A DNA stretch of 64,000 nt from Eudoraea adriatica DSM 19308. GTDB taxonomy: Bacteria > Bacteroidota > Bacteroidia > Flavobacteriales > Flavobacteriaceae. Positions within the stretch are counted from its first letter, which is position 1; the number at the start of each line of letters is the position of its first letter. The position numbers and the translations under genes were made by a program. The DNA lies in the NCBI RefSeq assembly GCF_000382125.1, contig NZ_KB907549.1, forward strand, positions 186,001 through 250,000, in the 5' to 3' direction. This document shows positions 19,101 through 29,042 of this stretch, piece by piece. The notes beneath the pieces were generated by a model. The model worked only from the letters and a program-made list of their open reading frames with translations, was not told the DNA's origin and ran no database searches.

Positions 19101-20633
19101 TTATTCCCATTCTATGGTTGCAGGGGGTTTTGAGGAGATATCGTAAACCACTCTGTTTACCCCTGGAACTTTATTTATTATCTCATTCGAGGTCTTTTGT
19201 AAAAATTCATACGGTAAATTAACCCAATCTGCCGTCATTCCGTCTGTACTTTCAACTGCCCGTAAAGCTACACATTTTTCATAAGTTCGTTCATCGCCCA
19301 TAACTCCCACACTATTTACGGGTAAAAGCATAGCTCCGGCCTGCCAAACTTCATTATAAAGCCCCCATTCCTTTAATCCATTAATAAAAATTGCATCTAC
19401 CTCTTGCAAAATATTTACTTTTTCTTGCGTTACATCTCCCAAAATACGAATCGCCAGGCCAGGTCCCGGAAATGGATGACGGCCCAGGCGTTCATCTTCT
19501 ATTCCCAGAGTGGCCCCTACTCTCCTTACCTCATCTTTAAACAACATTTTCAAAGGCTCCACTACTTTAAGTTTCATAAAATCTGGCAACCCTCCTACAT
19601 TATGATGACTCTTAATAGTGGCCGAAGGCCCTCCTGTTGCAGAAACAGACTCAATTACATCCGGATAGATAGTACCCTGCGCAAGCCATTTAGCATCCTC
19701 CACTTTATGTGATTCATCATCAAATACATCTATGAATACCCCGCCAATAATTTTCCTTTTCTTTTCAGGGTCAGCTTCCCCTGCCAAAGCGTTCAAAAAG
19801 CGTGCCGAAGCATCAACCCCTTTTACATTGAGCCCCATATGCTCATATTGATCGAGCACTTCCTGAAATTCATTTTTTCTGAGCAATCCGTTATTCACAA
19901 AAATACAATGAAGATGATCTCCTATTGCCCTATGCAATAAAACGGCTGCAACTGTAGAATCGACCCCTCCCGAAAGTCCAAGGATAACTTTTTCCGTCCC
20001 TATTTTTTCTTTTAACTCCGCTACTGTGGTTTCTACAAATGCATCCGGAGTCCAGGTCTGTTGCAATCCTGCAATGTGTACCAAAAAATTTTCTAAAATC
20101 AGTTTCCCTTGTTTGGTATGGTAAACCTCGGGGTGAAATTGAATTCCGTAAGTTAATTCGCCATCTATTTTAAAGGCTGCATTTTGCACATCATTTGTAC
20201 TTGCAAGCCTTACCGCATTTTCGGGTAGTTGTTTAATGGTATCGCTATGGCTCATCCAAACCTGTGAACCTTCCCGTATTTCATAGAAAAACGGTTCATC
20301 CCGATTAATTCCAGATAGCTTGGCCCGTCCGTATTCGCGCGTATTGGATGGTGCAACATTTCCGCCATGAAAATGAGCCAGGTATTGCGCACCATAACAA
20401 ATGGCCAGCAAGGGTTTCTTGCCCTTTATCTGGGATAAATCCGGGTGCGGGGCATCATCTGCCCTTACCGAGAAAGGCGAACCGGATAGGATTACCGCTT
20501 TATACCCGGAGAGGTCTTCCGGAAGGTGATTATAAGGCTTGATTTCGCAGAAAATATTAAGTTCTCTAACCCTTCTTGCAATGAGCTGGGTATACTGGGA
20601 ACCAAAATCTAGAATGAGGACATTGTTTTGCAT
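19101..20633 (-). CDS. guaA: GMP synthase (glutamine-hydrolysing)
   Basis: GuaA makes GMP from XMP, ATP and glutamine. It has 510 residues from the ATG. The class I amidotransferase domain has C79 in [10 protein letters not shown] and the FHPEVYHT pair near 170. The ATP pyrophosphatase domain has the P-loop [13 protein letters not shown] near 218-230. The C-terminal dimerisation part ends KPPATIEWE, the family ending. A TTG two codons earlier is open, but it lies inside a TATTTTTG promoter-like box, so the ATG (MQNNVLIL) is chosen. It is the first gene of the guaA-LysM-OsmC-DUF922 operon. Confidence 0.97.
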   Translation of the reverse strand: MQNNVLILDFGSQYTQLIARRVRELNIFCEIKPYNHLPEDLSGYKAVILSGSPFSVRADDAPHPDLSQIKGKKPLLAICYGAQYLAHFHGGNVAPSNTREYGRAKLSGINRDEPFFYEIREGSQVWMSHSDTIKQLPENAVRLASTNDVQNAAFKIDGELTYGIQFHPEVYHTKQGKLILENFLVHIAGLQQTWTPDAFVETTVAELKEKIGTEKVILGLSGGVDSTVAAVLLHRAIGDHLHCIFVNNGLLRKNEFQEVLDQYEHMGLNVKGVDASARFLNALAGEADPEKKRKIIGGVFIDVFDDESHKVEDAKWLAQGTIYPDVIESVSATGGPSATIKSHHNVGGLPDFMKLKVVEPLKMLFKDEVRRVGATLGIEDERLGRHPFPGPGLAIRILGDVTQEKVNILQEVDAIFINGLKEWGLYNEVWQAGAMLLPVNSVGVMGDERTYEKCVALRAVESTDGMTADWVNLPYEFLQKTSNEIINKVPGVNRVVYDISSKPPATIEWE

Positions 20634-20711
20634 GGGCAAAAATAGTAATTCAAGACATTTTCAAATACAAGTTTTCGGTATATTTATAACATCTTTATTA
20701 ACGCTTTAAGA

Positions 20712-21437
20712 ATGAAACATTTAAATGCCATTATTTTTGCTGTCGCCATAGTCTTAGCCGCTTACTTTTTAGGCAACGCTTATGTTCAAAGATCAAGTCC
20801 TGCCAGGGTAATTTCCGTTACGGGCCTGGGAAATGAGAACTTTACATCAGATCTCATTGTATGGGATGGACGTTTTGTTGCCTTTAATACCGTGTTAAAA
20901 ACAGCTTTTGAACAACTGAACAGGGACAAGGAAATCGTAAAAGATTACCTTGAATCTAAAGGAATAAAAGAGGAAAACATAATTTTCAATTCTGTGCAGA
21001 CTATTGAACAACGCGACAATAAATACGAAAACGGGAATTTTGTGGGGACCATCTTCCGGGGGTACGAGTTGTCGCAATCTGTACAGATAGAATCTAATGA
21101 TGTAGCCCTGATAGAAAAAGTATCTCGCGAGATTACTGAACTTCTGAATAAAGGCGTGCAGTTTAATTCTTCTCCGCCTCGCTATTATTACACCAAATTA
21201 TCTGACCTCAAGATTAAAATGATTTCCAAGGCCACAGAAGATGCCCGGATCCGTGCCGAGAAAATAGCAGAGAATTCCGGAGGTGCTTTAGGCGATCTGA
21301 TTTCAGCCCGAATGGGTGTTTTTCAAATCACAGGACAAAATTCTGATGAGGATTACAGCTGGGGCGGGGCCTATAATACATCTGCCAAAAAGAAGACTGC
21401 ATCTATTACGATGCGACTGGAATACAAGGCAAAATAA
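20712..21437 (+). CDS. SIMPL domain (DUF541) protein
   Basis: 241 residues with an N-terminal transmembrane anchor or signal (about 5-24), then a SIMPL/DUF541 domain. ARVISVTGLGNENFTSDLIVW, a repeated Lys/Glu-rich helix and the terminal TASITMRLEY strand are typical. Members lie in the periplasm or envelope and some are linked to oxidative or cell-surface stress, but no reaction is known. It is divergent from guaA with 78 bp between the starts, so regulatory elements are shared in that gap. A hairpin terminator follows at 21521. Confidence 0.85.
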   Translation: MKHLNAIIFAVAIVLAAYFLGNAYVQRSSPARVISVTGLGNENFTSDLIVWDGRFVAFNTVLKTAFEQLNRDKEIVKDYLESKGIKEENIIFNSVQTIEQRDNKYENGNFVGTIFRGYELSQSVQIESNDVALIEKVSREITELLNKGVQFNSSPPRYYYTKLSDLKIKMISKATEDARIRAEKIAENSGGALGDLISARMGVFQITGQNSDEDYSWGGAYNTSAKKKTASITMRLEYKAK

Positions 21438-21520
21438 GAGAATTTCTTTCGGTACATTACTAACACAATTACGCTTCCAATCATAATTGCAACAGTGATT
21501 GTTTATCCATAAAAAGAAAA

Positions 21521-21549
21521 AGCCCCGACGACCATCGACGGGACTTTTC
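21521..21549. terminator. Hairpin terminator after the SIMPL gene
   Basis: AGCCCCGACG (about 21521-21530) pairs with CGACGGGACT (about 21537-21546) with two mismatches, flanked by an A run on the left and TTTT on the right. Both strands therefore have a T tail, but only a plus-strand gene ends here. Confidence 0.65.
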
Positions 21550-21693
21550 AAATCAAAAACCAACCTAAACACATGAACTTGTTATGACACAATTTTGTCT
21601 ATAAAAAATTTACTTTTTCATAGCAATTTATATATATAACAATCTTCTTTAAAAATACCCTACCTCATTTTTTATTTTTTTACCTTTATAATA

Positions 21694-22254
21694 ATGAAAC
21701 CCATAGGACATACAGAAAAGTTTTTTAAAGAAATTAAGGATGAACTAAAAAAGGGAAGCACTCAAAAAACGCATCCTTTTCGCTACTTCACCCTGGGAAC
21801 AGTAGGTCTGGACCGCTTTGTAAGACAACGAACGGTAGTCTTAAGAGATTTTTCTGAGGATCTTAAATGTTCTTTCTACACTGATTTCAGATCAAAAAAA
21901 ATAATTCACATTAAGGAAAATAATAGAGTAGCATTATTATTTTATAACTCTGAAAAACTGTTGCAAATCAAAATTGAAGGCCTTGCAACTATAATTAAAG
22001 GCTCGGCAAAAGAAGAAAAACACGGGCAAAATATCCCGGAACAATCCCGCAAGGAATATACTACTGCACTTGCACCGGGAACACCCTTAAAAGATGCTGC
22101 TCCAATCGAATACCTGAATGAAGAAAACCATTTCTGTGTGGTTGAAGTCACGCCTTATAAAATAGAATATCTTAAATTACAGCAGCCAGAACATATACGG
22201 GTTCGGTTTTCCAACCGGGACGACCTATGGAGTGGAGAATTCCTTGTGCCATAA
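21694..22254 (+). CDS. Pyridoxamine 5'-phosphate oxidase-like flavoprotein
   Basis: 186 residues, cytoplasmic, with a split-barrel FMN-binding fold. RYFTLGTVGLDRFVRQRTVVLR, FYTDFRSKKIIHIKENNRVALLFY and QIKIEGLATI are the standard order of strands in PNPOx-like proteins. It lacks the strongly conserved C-terminal region of true PdxH, so the substrate is not clear. A TACCTTTA element at 21681-21688 is close to the -7 consensus, but it would leave almost no leader. The gene converges on the PLP decarboxylase with only 11 bp between the stops. Confidence 0.85.
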   Translation: MKPIGHTEKFFKEIKDELKKGSTQKTHPFRYFTLGTVGLDRFVRQRTVVLRDFSEDLKCSFYTDFRSKKIIHIKENNRVALLFYNSEKLLQIKIEGLATIIKGSAKEEKHGQNIPEQSRKEYTTALAPGTPLKDAAPIEYLNEENHFCVVEVTPYKIEYLKLQQPEHIRVRFSNRDDLWSGEFLVP

Positions 22255-22265
22255 AGCTATCCGGA

Positions 22266-23636
22266 CTATTTCATAGTATCCAGGATGATCTTGATATCAT
22301 CTTCCGTTGTATCCGGATTAATAAAACAAAAACGGGCCACGGTCTCAAAACCACCTTTTGTTTTCCATTTGCTGGGGGTCACCAGGGCCAATCCCTTATG
22401 ATGATTTGTATAAGTCCAGTTTTTATAATCATCTTCAGACCATCCTATACGTCTGAAAAGTACACAGGAAAGGCTTGGCGGTCTGATTAATTCTACCTCA
22501 ACTCTTGAAGAGATTAATTCGCCTGCTAAATTGGCAAGTTCAATACCTCGCTCCACTGCCCATTTATATTTATTTGTCCCGTGAGTGGCAAGGGAATACC
22601 ACAAAGGTAAACCCCGTAACCTCCTTGTTAGTTGTATCTGGTAATCCGACGGGTTAAATCCGTGGGCACCCGGGTCTTTTATTATATCCAAATACGAGCC
22701 CTCCTGAGAATGTGCAGTTTTCGCCAATTCAGGGTTTTTGTAAATAATAGCGCCGCAATCATAGGGCGAGAATAACCATTTGTGCGGATCAATGGTAATG
22801 CTGTCTGCTTTTTCAATTCCTTTAAAAAGATGCCTGACAGAGTCTGCCGCCAGGGCCCCTCCTCCATAGGCTGCATCTACATGGAACCAAAGATTAAGAT
22901 TCTCACAAAGGGCGGCAATTCCCTCAAGGTCGTCTACAATACCCGCATTGGTTGTACCGCCGGTCGCTACTACAGCAAAAACCCGCTCCATGGTACTTTT
23001 ATCAAGTGAATCTATTTTTTCCTGCAAGGCTTCTGCCGTCATCAGATCATCCGTCTCCACCAACAGCACATCGGCATCAATTACTTTTGCCATGGCCTTT
23101 ATGGAAGAATGTGCCCCAACCGAAGTAATCAGACAGCCTTTCTTATTCCTGTTTTTCTTATTCTGCCTCCAATATTCCCTTGCTGTAACAATTGCAGAGA
23201 GGTTAGCCGCAGTACCTCCACTTGTAAAAACGCCAAAAGCACCTTCCGGCATGCCGGTTAGAGATACAAGCCATTTCATTGCTTCATTTTCACAGAAAAT
23301 ACCCCCCGCTCCTTCCATCCAATAAGCCCCGTGTATGCTGGATGCAGAAGTCACCAGGTCAAACATAACCGCCGCCCTGGTAGGTGCCGCAGGAACAAAG
23401 GCCAAATGCCTGGGGTGATCTATTGGAACGGTTGCTTTAACCAATACATCTCGAAAAAGATGAAAGGCTTTTTCTCCGCCTATGCCCAAAGGGGTTATTG
23501 TCTCCCCTACTTCACTCTTTAATTCCTCTTCTTTACGAGGCGCACCCAGCTCTGGTGATTCATTTGTTATTCTGTGAATTGCATATTTCATGACATCGAG
23601 GGTCATTTCCACCAATTCTATATCTACATTATGCAT
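22266..23636 (-). CDS. Group II PLP-dependent amino acid decarboxylase
   Basis: 456 residues, aspartate-aminotransferase fold. PLP site residues are visible: H176 (VGAHSS, stacking His), D254 (HVDAAYGG) and the Schiff-base K286 in DPHKWLFSPYDCG. The family includes aromatic-L-amino-acid, glutamate and diaminobutyrate decarboxylases. The DCGAIIYKN ending of the motif fits the aromatic-type branch, but substrate assignment from sequence is not safe. A near -7 box (TACTTTTA on minus, 23652-23659) precedes it. No transporter is adjacent, so a stress-antiporter role is unsupported. Confidence 0.9.
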   Translation of the reverse strand: MHNVDIELVEMTLDVMKYAIHRITNESPELGAPRKEEELKSEVGETITPLGIGGEKAFHLFRDVLVKATVPIDHPRHLAFVPAAPTRAAVMFDLVTSASSIHGAYWMEGAGGIFCENEAMKWLVSLTGMPEGAFGVFTSGGTAANLSAIVTAREYWRQNKKNRNKKGCLITSVGAHSSIKAMAKVIDADVLLVETDDLMTAEALQEKIDSLDKSTMERVFAVVATGGTTNAGIVDDLEGIAALCENLNLWFHVDAAYGGGALAADSVRHLFKGIEKADSITIDPHKWLFSPYDCGAIIYKNPELAKTAHSQEGSYLDIIKDPGAHGFNPSDYQIQLTRRLRGLPLWYSLATHGTNKYKWAVERGIELANLAGELISSRVEVELIRPPSLSCVLFRRIGWSEDDYKNWTYTNHHKGLALVTPSKWKTKGGFETVARFCFINPDTTEDDIKIILDTMK

Positions 23637-23691
23637 GAGAATAGTTTTTAGTAAAAGTACTATGGAAAAGGAATCTACGCCATTTATTGGC

Positions 23692-25293
23692 TTAGTATTT
23701 TAACACAAGGAATTCCTGGTGCAAGGGATTCAGAGCATTAATTAGAAAAGGAACAAGCTTTTCACCCATTTCCATGTAGAGTTCCGAAAAATTTAAGGAT
23801 CGTTCCTGAAGCGATTGATTTGGGAATAAATGATTCTGGAGGGCCGTCATACGGATGACCTGATCTTTTAGTTTTATTTTCTGAGCCTTCAATAAACGTT
23901 TTTCCAGTTTATCCAGACCCTTTAATTGCTTTACTTCCTGAGCTTTTACAGCACCGAAGAAGGACTTGTCTGTTTCTTCAGCTAACCGATACAACGCCTC
24001 AAATTGTAGTTTAAGATGTTTCTTTTGCTCAGAAAAATCTATATCAATATTGGAAATTTCCCTTATTCTCTTATTGATAAGCGTATTTTGCTTTAAAAAC
24101 AGATCGGCTGGTTGGAGGCCTAGATTTAGAATTTTTTTATTATCCTTTTCTGATAGCAACAAGGCAGAATTGCGCAAAAGCAAAATTGGAAATGGCACTT
24201 TCATTGCATCAAAAGATGATTTAAACTCCAGCCAATAGGCTAATTCCCCGCCTCCTCCAATATAACAGAGGTTGGGCAGTATTACTTCCTGATATAGTGG
24301 CCTGGTGACTACATTTGGTGAAAATCTTTCCGGATATTCTTTAATTTCCTGAAGCAATTCATCTTTAGAAAATGTAATCTCCGTATTATTTACATGAAAT
24401 ACTCCTTCTTTCTCCAGCAGCCTTTCACGCAGATCATCCTTTAGGTAAAAATAATTTATCTCCCTGGGGTTTACCTGGATTTTGTATACAGGTGAAACAG
24501 ATTCCAGGGCAGCAATAGTCTCGTTTACTTTTTGATAAGTCAGGTTTGAAAAGATATCCTTCTCAATATATGGTATCAGCAGTTTTTTTAATTCACTATC
24601 ATCGCCATCCACAATCACCAGGCCATAAGTCCCAAAAAGTTCGTTGGCCAGGTACCTGGTTGCTGCGGCTAAGGATTTATGTTCCAGATAAGCATTTTTA
24701 AACAGACTAATTAAGCCTTTGGCATTGGTTGTATGCCCCAGTTCTTTGGAAAATGTATCATAGACAGCTTCAAGTCCTTCAGTACTTAATCTGCCAACTG
24801 CCCCGCTGGCTTCACGGTTCCACTGGATCTTTTTACTGTGCAGGTTAAAATAATTTATCTCATCAAAATCATGGTCTTCAGTAGCCATCCAGTATACCGG
24901 CACAAAATTTTTTTCCGGATAACTATTCTTTAATGTTTTTGTAAGATTTATTGTAGTAATTATTTTGTATAAAAAATACAGCGGACCAGTAAATATATTG
25001 AGCTGATGCCCCGTAACAACGGTAAATGTATCTGTGTTTTCGAAAGTTGAAATATTAGTTAAAGTAGCCTTTGTTGCCTTTACACCCCTATATTGCTCCT
25101 GAAGTGCCCTCTTTAGTATTTTCCTGCTGGCTGGTGAGAAGGTCCCCGACTTTTCGTCTATTTGTTCCTTGAAATCTTCAATTTTCGGAAACTTATGGTA
25201 AAAGGATTTCAGCTTCTTGTTTTCGTCCAGATAGTCGGAAATAAGTGCAGAAAAATATCCGGTTTTTTTAAATGGTATACTGGCTACTTCCAT
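23692..25293 (-). CDS. bshC: Bacillithiol biosynthesis cysteine-adding enzyme BshC
   Basis: 533 residues from the chosen ATG, normal for BshC, the enzyme that adds cysteine to GlcN-malate in bacillithiol synthesis. Landmarks include the Rossmann-like part TVVTGHQLNIFTGPLYFLYK, PVYWMATEDHDFDEINYF, and LCYIGGGGELAYWLEFK, followed by a C-terminal coiled coil. The frame remains open for 83 more codons (to 25542), but those residues do not look like BshC. A perfect -7 box with a plausible -33 element lies at 25314-25348, between the two starts, so the extension is not translated. Confidence 0.95.
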   Translation of the reverse strand: MEVASIPFKKTGYFSALISDYLDENKKLKSFYHKFPKIEDFKEQIDEKSGTFSPASRKILKRALQEQYRGVKATKATLTNISTFENTDTFTVVTGHQLNIFTGPLYFLYKIITTINLTKTLKNSYPEKNFVPVYWMATEDHDFDEINYFNLHSKKIQWNREASGAVGRLSTEGLEAVYDTFSKELGHTTNAKGLISLFKNAYLEHKSLAAATRYLANELFGTYGLVIVDGDDSELKKLLIPYIEKDIFSNLTYQKVNETIAALESVSPVYKIQVNPREINYFYLKDDLRERLLEKEGVFHVNNTEITFSKDELLQEIKEYPERFSPNVVTRPLYQEVILPNLCYIGGGGELAYWLEFKSSFDAMKVPFPILLLRNSALLLSEKDNKKILNLGLQPADLFLKQNTLINKRIREISNIDIDFSEQKKHLKLQFEALYRLAEETDKSFFGAVKAQEVKQLKGLDKLEKRLLKAQKIKLKDQVIRMTALQNHLFPNQSLQERSLNFSELYMEMGEKLVPFLINALNPLHQEFLVLKY

Positions 25294-25313
25294 AGAAACT
25301 TCTAAAATCCGAT

Positions 25314-25348
25314 CAAAGATAAAATTCTCGGGTTTTACTCTTCCCAAA
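25314..25348 (-). promoter_or_regulatory. Promoter of bshC
   Basis: On the minus strand TATCTTTG (25314-25321) is an exact -7 box, and TTTG (25345-25348) lies 23 bp upstream as the -33 element. The predicted start near 25307 gives a leader of about 14 nt to the ATG at 25293. Confidence 0.6.
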
Positions 25349-25498
25349 AATACGTTAAGATGTATTAAGAACATAGAAATGACAAGCAATTCCTTTAACG
25401 GCTTGCACCTTGGCGACCCCCAGGCGAAAAACACCGAACTTAAAATGGCGTTTCCCGAATAATCCTTAGCTTTAGCGTCCGAAATCAAAATCTGGTTA

Positions 25499-27955
25499 AT
25501 GAAGCGAATTTTACCCATGCTCTTTCTACTTATTACCTGCAATTTTAATGCCCAGGAAATAAAATCGCCTTCTGAATTCCTTGGCTATGAACTTGGAACC
25601 AGATTCACATTTCACCACCAGGTTGTAGACTACTACCAATATCTTTCTGATGGTGCTAAAGACCGTGTACGGCTCATTGAATATGGAAAAACCAACGAAG
25701 GCAGGTCCCTGCTTCTGGCCTATGTTTCTTCAGCGGAAAATATGCAGAATCTGGAGGAAATCCGAAAGGAACATCTAAAAAGTACAAATGGAGCAGGCGC
25801 ATCTTCGAAATCTATAGTATGGCTCAGCTACAACGTTCATGGTAACGAGAGCGTGAGTACCGAGGCATCCATGCAAACCATATATGAATTATTAAGCAAC
25901 AAACAGGTTTATCTGGAAAATACCATAGTAATTATAGACCCTTGTATTAATCCCGATGGAAGAGAGCGATATGTGAACTGGTATAATCAATATAAAAATT
26001 CCGCCCTTCAGGCTGATCCAAACAGCAAGGAACACCACGAAGGATGGTGGAGCGGACGCAGCAACCATTATATGTTCGATCTCAATCGGGATTGGGCATG
26101 GCTTACCCAGCTGGAAAGCCGGCAGAGGATAAAACTTTATAATAAATGGCTGCCTCATATCCATGTGGATTTCCATGAACAAGGTATAGATAGCCCCTAT
26201 TTTTTTGCGCCTTCGGCGGAGCCTTTTCACGAAGTTATTACAGATTTTCAGCGCGATTTTCAGGTTACAATTGGCAAGAACCATGCGAAATATTTTGACA
26301 CTAACGGTTGGCTATACAATACCAAGGAGCGTTTTGATTTGTTTTATCCCAGTTATGGCGACACTTACCCTACATATAGCGGGGCTATTGGGATGACTTA
26401 TGAGCAGGGAGGCAGTGGCCGGGCCGGTCTTGGGGTCCTTACAGCCAATGGCGATACACTAACCCTGAAAGACAGGATTGCTCATCATCTTAGTACCGGA
26501 TTATCCACTGTGGAAGTTGCTTCTAAGAATGTGCCCAAATTAAATGAGGAATTTAAAAGATTTTATTTACCGAAAAATTATAAATACAAGAGTTTTGTTC
26601 TCAACGGGGAACAAGATCATTTAAAAGCACTTACCAAACTCCTGGACCAGCACCAGATAACCTTTTCATACGGAACCGGAGATATGGTAAAAGGTTTTAA
26701 CTATAAAACGGGCAGGTACGGGAGCCTGAAGACCAACTCTGAGAGCCTTATTATTTCGACCAATCAGACAAGGGGAACCCTGGTAAAAGTGCTATTTGAA
26801 CCCAATGCAAGATTAAGTGATTCGCTTACCTATGATATAACGGCCTGGTCCCTGCCCTATGCATATGGATTAAAAGCTATTGCTTCTGAGAATTTGGTCA
26901 ACGGAATGGCTAAAGCAGAATCAACTGCAATAAAAGAGAATTCCATTTCTGATGCCTACGCTATCCTTACAGATTGGAACGGAATGGATGATGCCAGGTT
27001 TTTAGCTGAATTGTACCAAAAAAATATCAAGGTCAGGCAGGCTCAAAAACCATTTACGCTCGAAGGTAACCGCTATGAAAGAGGAAGTCTGATCATTACC
27101 AAAGTGGATAATGAAAGAATAACAAATTTGTCTGCTATACTGATCGAGGCAGCAAATAAATATCAAAAATCACTTACTGCTGTGAGCAGCGGTTTTGTAG
27201 AAGATGGCAAGGATTTAGGTTCTAAGTATGTAAAAATGATCCCGGCTGCAAAGGTGGCCGTGTTGTCTGGTATGCCAACCTCCACGCTGCGCTTCGGGGA
27301 GATATGGCACTTCTTTGAGCAACAATTACATTATCCGCTTGCCGTTTTAGACGCCAGTTATATTGCTGAAGTAGATCTAACAAAATATGATGTATTAGTT
27401 CTACCGGGGGGTAATGGATATGATAAGTTTTTGGATAGTAGTATGCTCAAACGTTTGAAAGAATGGGTAAATCAGGGCGGAAGACTTATTTCCATGGGTG
27501 AATCCATCGCTTTTTTGGGCGGTGAAGGGGGGTTCAAAATCACCGCAAAGGAGAAGGAAAAGGATAGTTTAGAAATTGCCACAATGGTACCACATGAAAA
27601 TCTGGAGCGGGAGAAAATGAAAAATGACATTACAGGTGCCATTTTTAAAGCAAGGGTAGACTCTTCACATCCAATGGCATTTGGATATAAAGACACCTAT
27701 TTTAGCCTTAAAATAGGAATTGACAGCTATGACTATCTCGAAAATGGCACTGTGGCCTATATTTCAAAAGACACCATACCGGTTGCCGGGTTTGCAGGTT
27801 CTGAAGCTCAGAAAAAAATGGGTAAAAGCCTCGTATTTGGTGTTGAAGAACATGGTAAAGGGCAAATTGTTTATATGGTGGACAACCCATTATTCAGGGG
27901 GTTCTGGGAAAATGGAAAACTTTTTTTTGTGAACGCTATCTTTATGGCCAAATAA
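25499..27955 (+). CDS. Secreted M14 zinc carboxypeptidase with C-terminal amidotransferase-like domain
   Basis: 818 residues with a signal peptide (RILPMLFLLITCNFNAQ). The M14 peptidase domain has zinc ligands H114 and E117 (NVHGNESVS), H226 (HVDFHEQG) and catalytic E302 (GMTYEQGGSG). The middle is a beta-rich linker. The last 250 residues contain a class I glutamine-amidotransferase-like fold (KVAVLSGMPTST, YDVLVLPGGNGY, LKEWVNQGGRLISMGE) without an obvious catalytic Cys, so it is probably a binding domain. It likely degrades peptides in the periplasm or outside the cell. It is divergent from bshC. Confidence 0.9.
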   Translation: MKRILPMLFLLITCNFNAQEIKSPSEFLGYELGTRFTFHHQVVDYYQYLSDGAKDRVRLIEYGKTNEGRSLLLAYVSSAENMQNLEEIRKEHLKSTNGAGASSKSIVWLSYNVHGNESVSTEASMQTIYELLSNKQVYLENTIVIIDPCINPDGRERYVNWYNQYKNSALQADPNSKEHHEGWWSGRSNHYMFDLNRDWAWLTQLESRQRIKLYNKWLPHIHVDFHEQGIDSPYFFAPSAEPFHEVITDFQRDFQVTIGKNHAKYFDTNGWLYNTKERFDLFYPSYGDTYPTYSGAIGMTYEQGGSGRAGLGVLTANGDTLTLKDRIAHHLSTGLSTVEVASKNVPKLNEEFKRFYLPKNYKYKSFVLNGEQDHLKALTKLLDQHQITFSYGTGDMVKGFNYKTGRYGSLKTNSESLIISTNQTRGTLVKVLFEPNARLSDSLTYDITAWSLPYAYGLKAIASENLVNGMAKAESTAIKENSISDAYAILTDWNGMDDARFLAELYQKNIKVRQAQKPFTLEGNRYERGSLIITKVDNERITNLSAILIEAANKYQKSLTAVSSGFVEDGKDLGSKYVKMIPAAKVAVLSGMPTSTLRFGEIWHFFEQQLHYPLAVLDASYIAEVDLTKYDVLVLPGGNGYDKFLDSSMLKRLKEWVNQGGRLISMGESIAFLGGEGGFKITAKEKEKDSLEIATMVPHENLEREKMKNDITGAIFKARVDSSHPMAFGYKDTYFSLKIGIDSYDYLENGTVAYISKDTIPVAGFAGSEAQKKMGKSLVFGVEEHGKGQIVYMVDNPLFRGFWENGKLFFVNAIFMAK

Positions 27956-27977
27956 TCTTATCACACCTTACTTATGT

Positions 27978-29042
27978 TCAGTAAAGCATAAAGGCCACCG
28001 TTACAATCCCAATTGCAGCCACAGGCACAATAATGAGCATATACAGGAAAGAGATGATACCGGCTTTAAAAAAAGCACCCACCCAGGAACTCTTATAAAA
28101 ATTTCGCAGGGCAATCATAAGGTAGATGACAAAAGAGAAGCAAATGAGCACTTCCAGCCCAATGGGCACCTCCCACACTTTGTTCACGAGGAGAATGGTA
28201 CAAAAGGTTGTAAATATAAAAGTGAAGAAATAAAAGCTGAATACGAGATGGTGAGCAAAAACGGCCGGTTTCCAGTAAAAAATTTTCAGAAGCACGGCAA
28301 AAAGTGGCAAAAGAAGAAACATTGCCACAGGAATAGTATCATATAACGTCTGTAAGATACCCCCACCCCGCTGCTCATAAAACTTAAGCATTTGGGTGTA
28401 GAACCTTTGGGTAACTGCATCCGCATCTTCTTTCATTCCCATTGCCTTTATTTTTTCTTCTATCGGGGCCCCTACAGCGATAAGGGAGTCTAACCTATCG
28501 CGCTTAAAACCAAAATCTACGCTAACCACCTCTGGCTCTGAAGCCATTACAGAATCTATTTCCCTAATTTCTTTATCTGTTAAACCTATAGTTTTCTGAC
28601 TTCTTTTCAGGACTTTTTTAGCTTCGGCAAGCGCCAATGAATCCTGTTTTACAGGAATAGAATCCAGATTGATCTCCTGTTCCATTCCTTTTTTGATTAC
28701 TTCGGAAACTTCGCTATCTGCCTTTCGGATGGTAAAAGAAAAGATAAAGAAGAATATAACCGAGATAAAGAGGTAAAACTGCGCCGGGTGCAGGTATTTT
28801 AGTCGTTTCCCATCTACAAACCTCCGGGCCAGCACGCCTGGTTTGGTCATAAGGGTCCCAAAACTCCTGAAGAATCTGGCATCGATAGATATATAATTAT
28901 CTATAGTATTGCTAAAGAGTACCCCAATAGTAAGGTTATCTGCAGTTTCCTGCCCACAGTAAGGGCAATACTCAAAGGAGGCATCAAAGGTTTCTTCGCA
29001 ATTTTTACATTGCTGTATGGTTTGCTCTTCAGAGGTTGGCAT
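27978..29042 (-). CDS. DUF3667 membrane protein with zinc ribbon
   Basis: 354 residues from the chosen ATG (MPTSEEQ); a start 11 codons upstream is open but adds an unlikely tail. A four-Cys zinc ribbon (CKNCEETFDASFEYCPYCGQ) opens the protein, then the DUF3667 signature DARFFRSFGTLMTKPGVLARRFVDGKR near 65-95 and one transmembrane helix. A Lys/Glu-rich, mostly helical soluble stretch follows (about 125-235), then four more membrane helices. The function is unknown. The gene converges on the M14 peptidase, 22 bp apart. Confidence 0.88.
   Translation of the reverse strand: MPTSEEQTIQQCKNCEETFDASFEYCPYCGQETADNLTIGVLFSNTIDNYISIDARFFRSFGTLMTKPGVLARRFVDGKRLKYLHPAQFYLFISVIFFFIFSFTIRKADSEVSEVIKKGMEQEINLDSIPVKQDSLALAEAKKVLKRSQKTIGLTDKEIREIDSVMASEPEVVSVDFGFKRDRLDSLIAVGAPIEEKIKAMGMKEDADAVTQRFYTQMLKFYEQRGGGILQTLYDTIPVAMFLLLPLFAVLLKIFYWKPAVFAHHLVFSFYFFTFIFTTFCTILLVNKVWEVPIGLEVLICFSFVIYLMIALRNFYKSSWVGAFFKAGIISFLYMLIIVPVAAIGIVTVAFMLY

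Noticed and set aside
20637-20644. TATTTTTG on minus as the guaA promoter
   Set aside because: It matches the -7 consensus, but a start about 7 bp downstream would fall on the ATG at 20633 and leave no leader. A near match at 20662-20669 is equally possible, so no guaA promoter is called.
22948-23325. 125-codon plus frame over the PLP decarboxylase
   Set aside because: Antisense to the PLP site region of a certain gene.
25294-25542. 83-codon N-terminal extension of BshC
   Set aside because: A -7/-33 promoter lies inside it and the residues do not resemble BshC.
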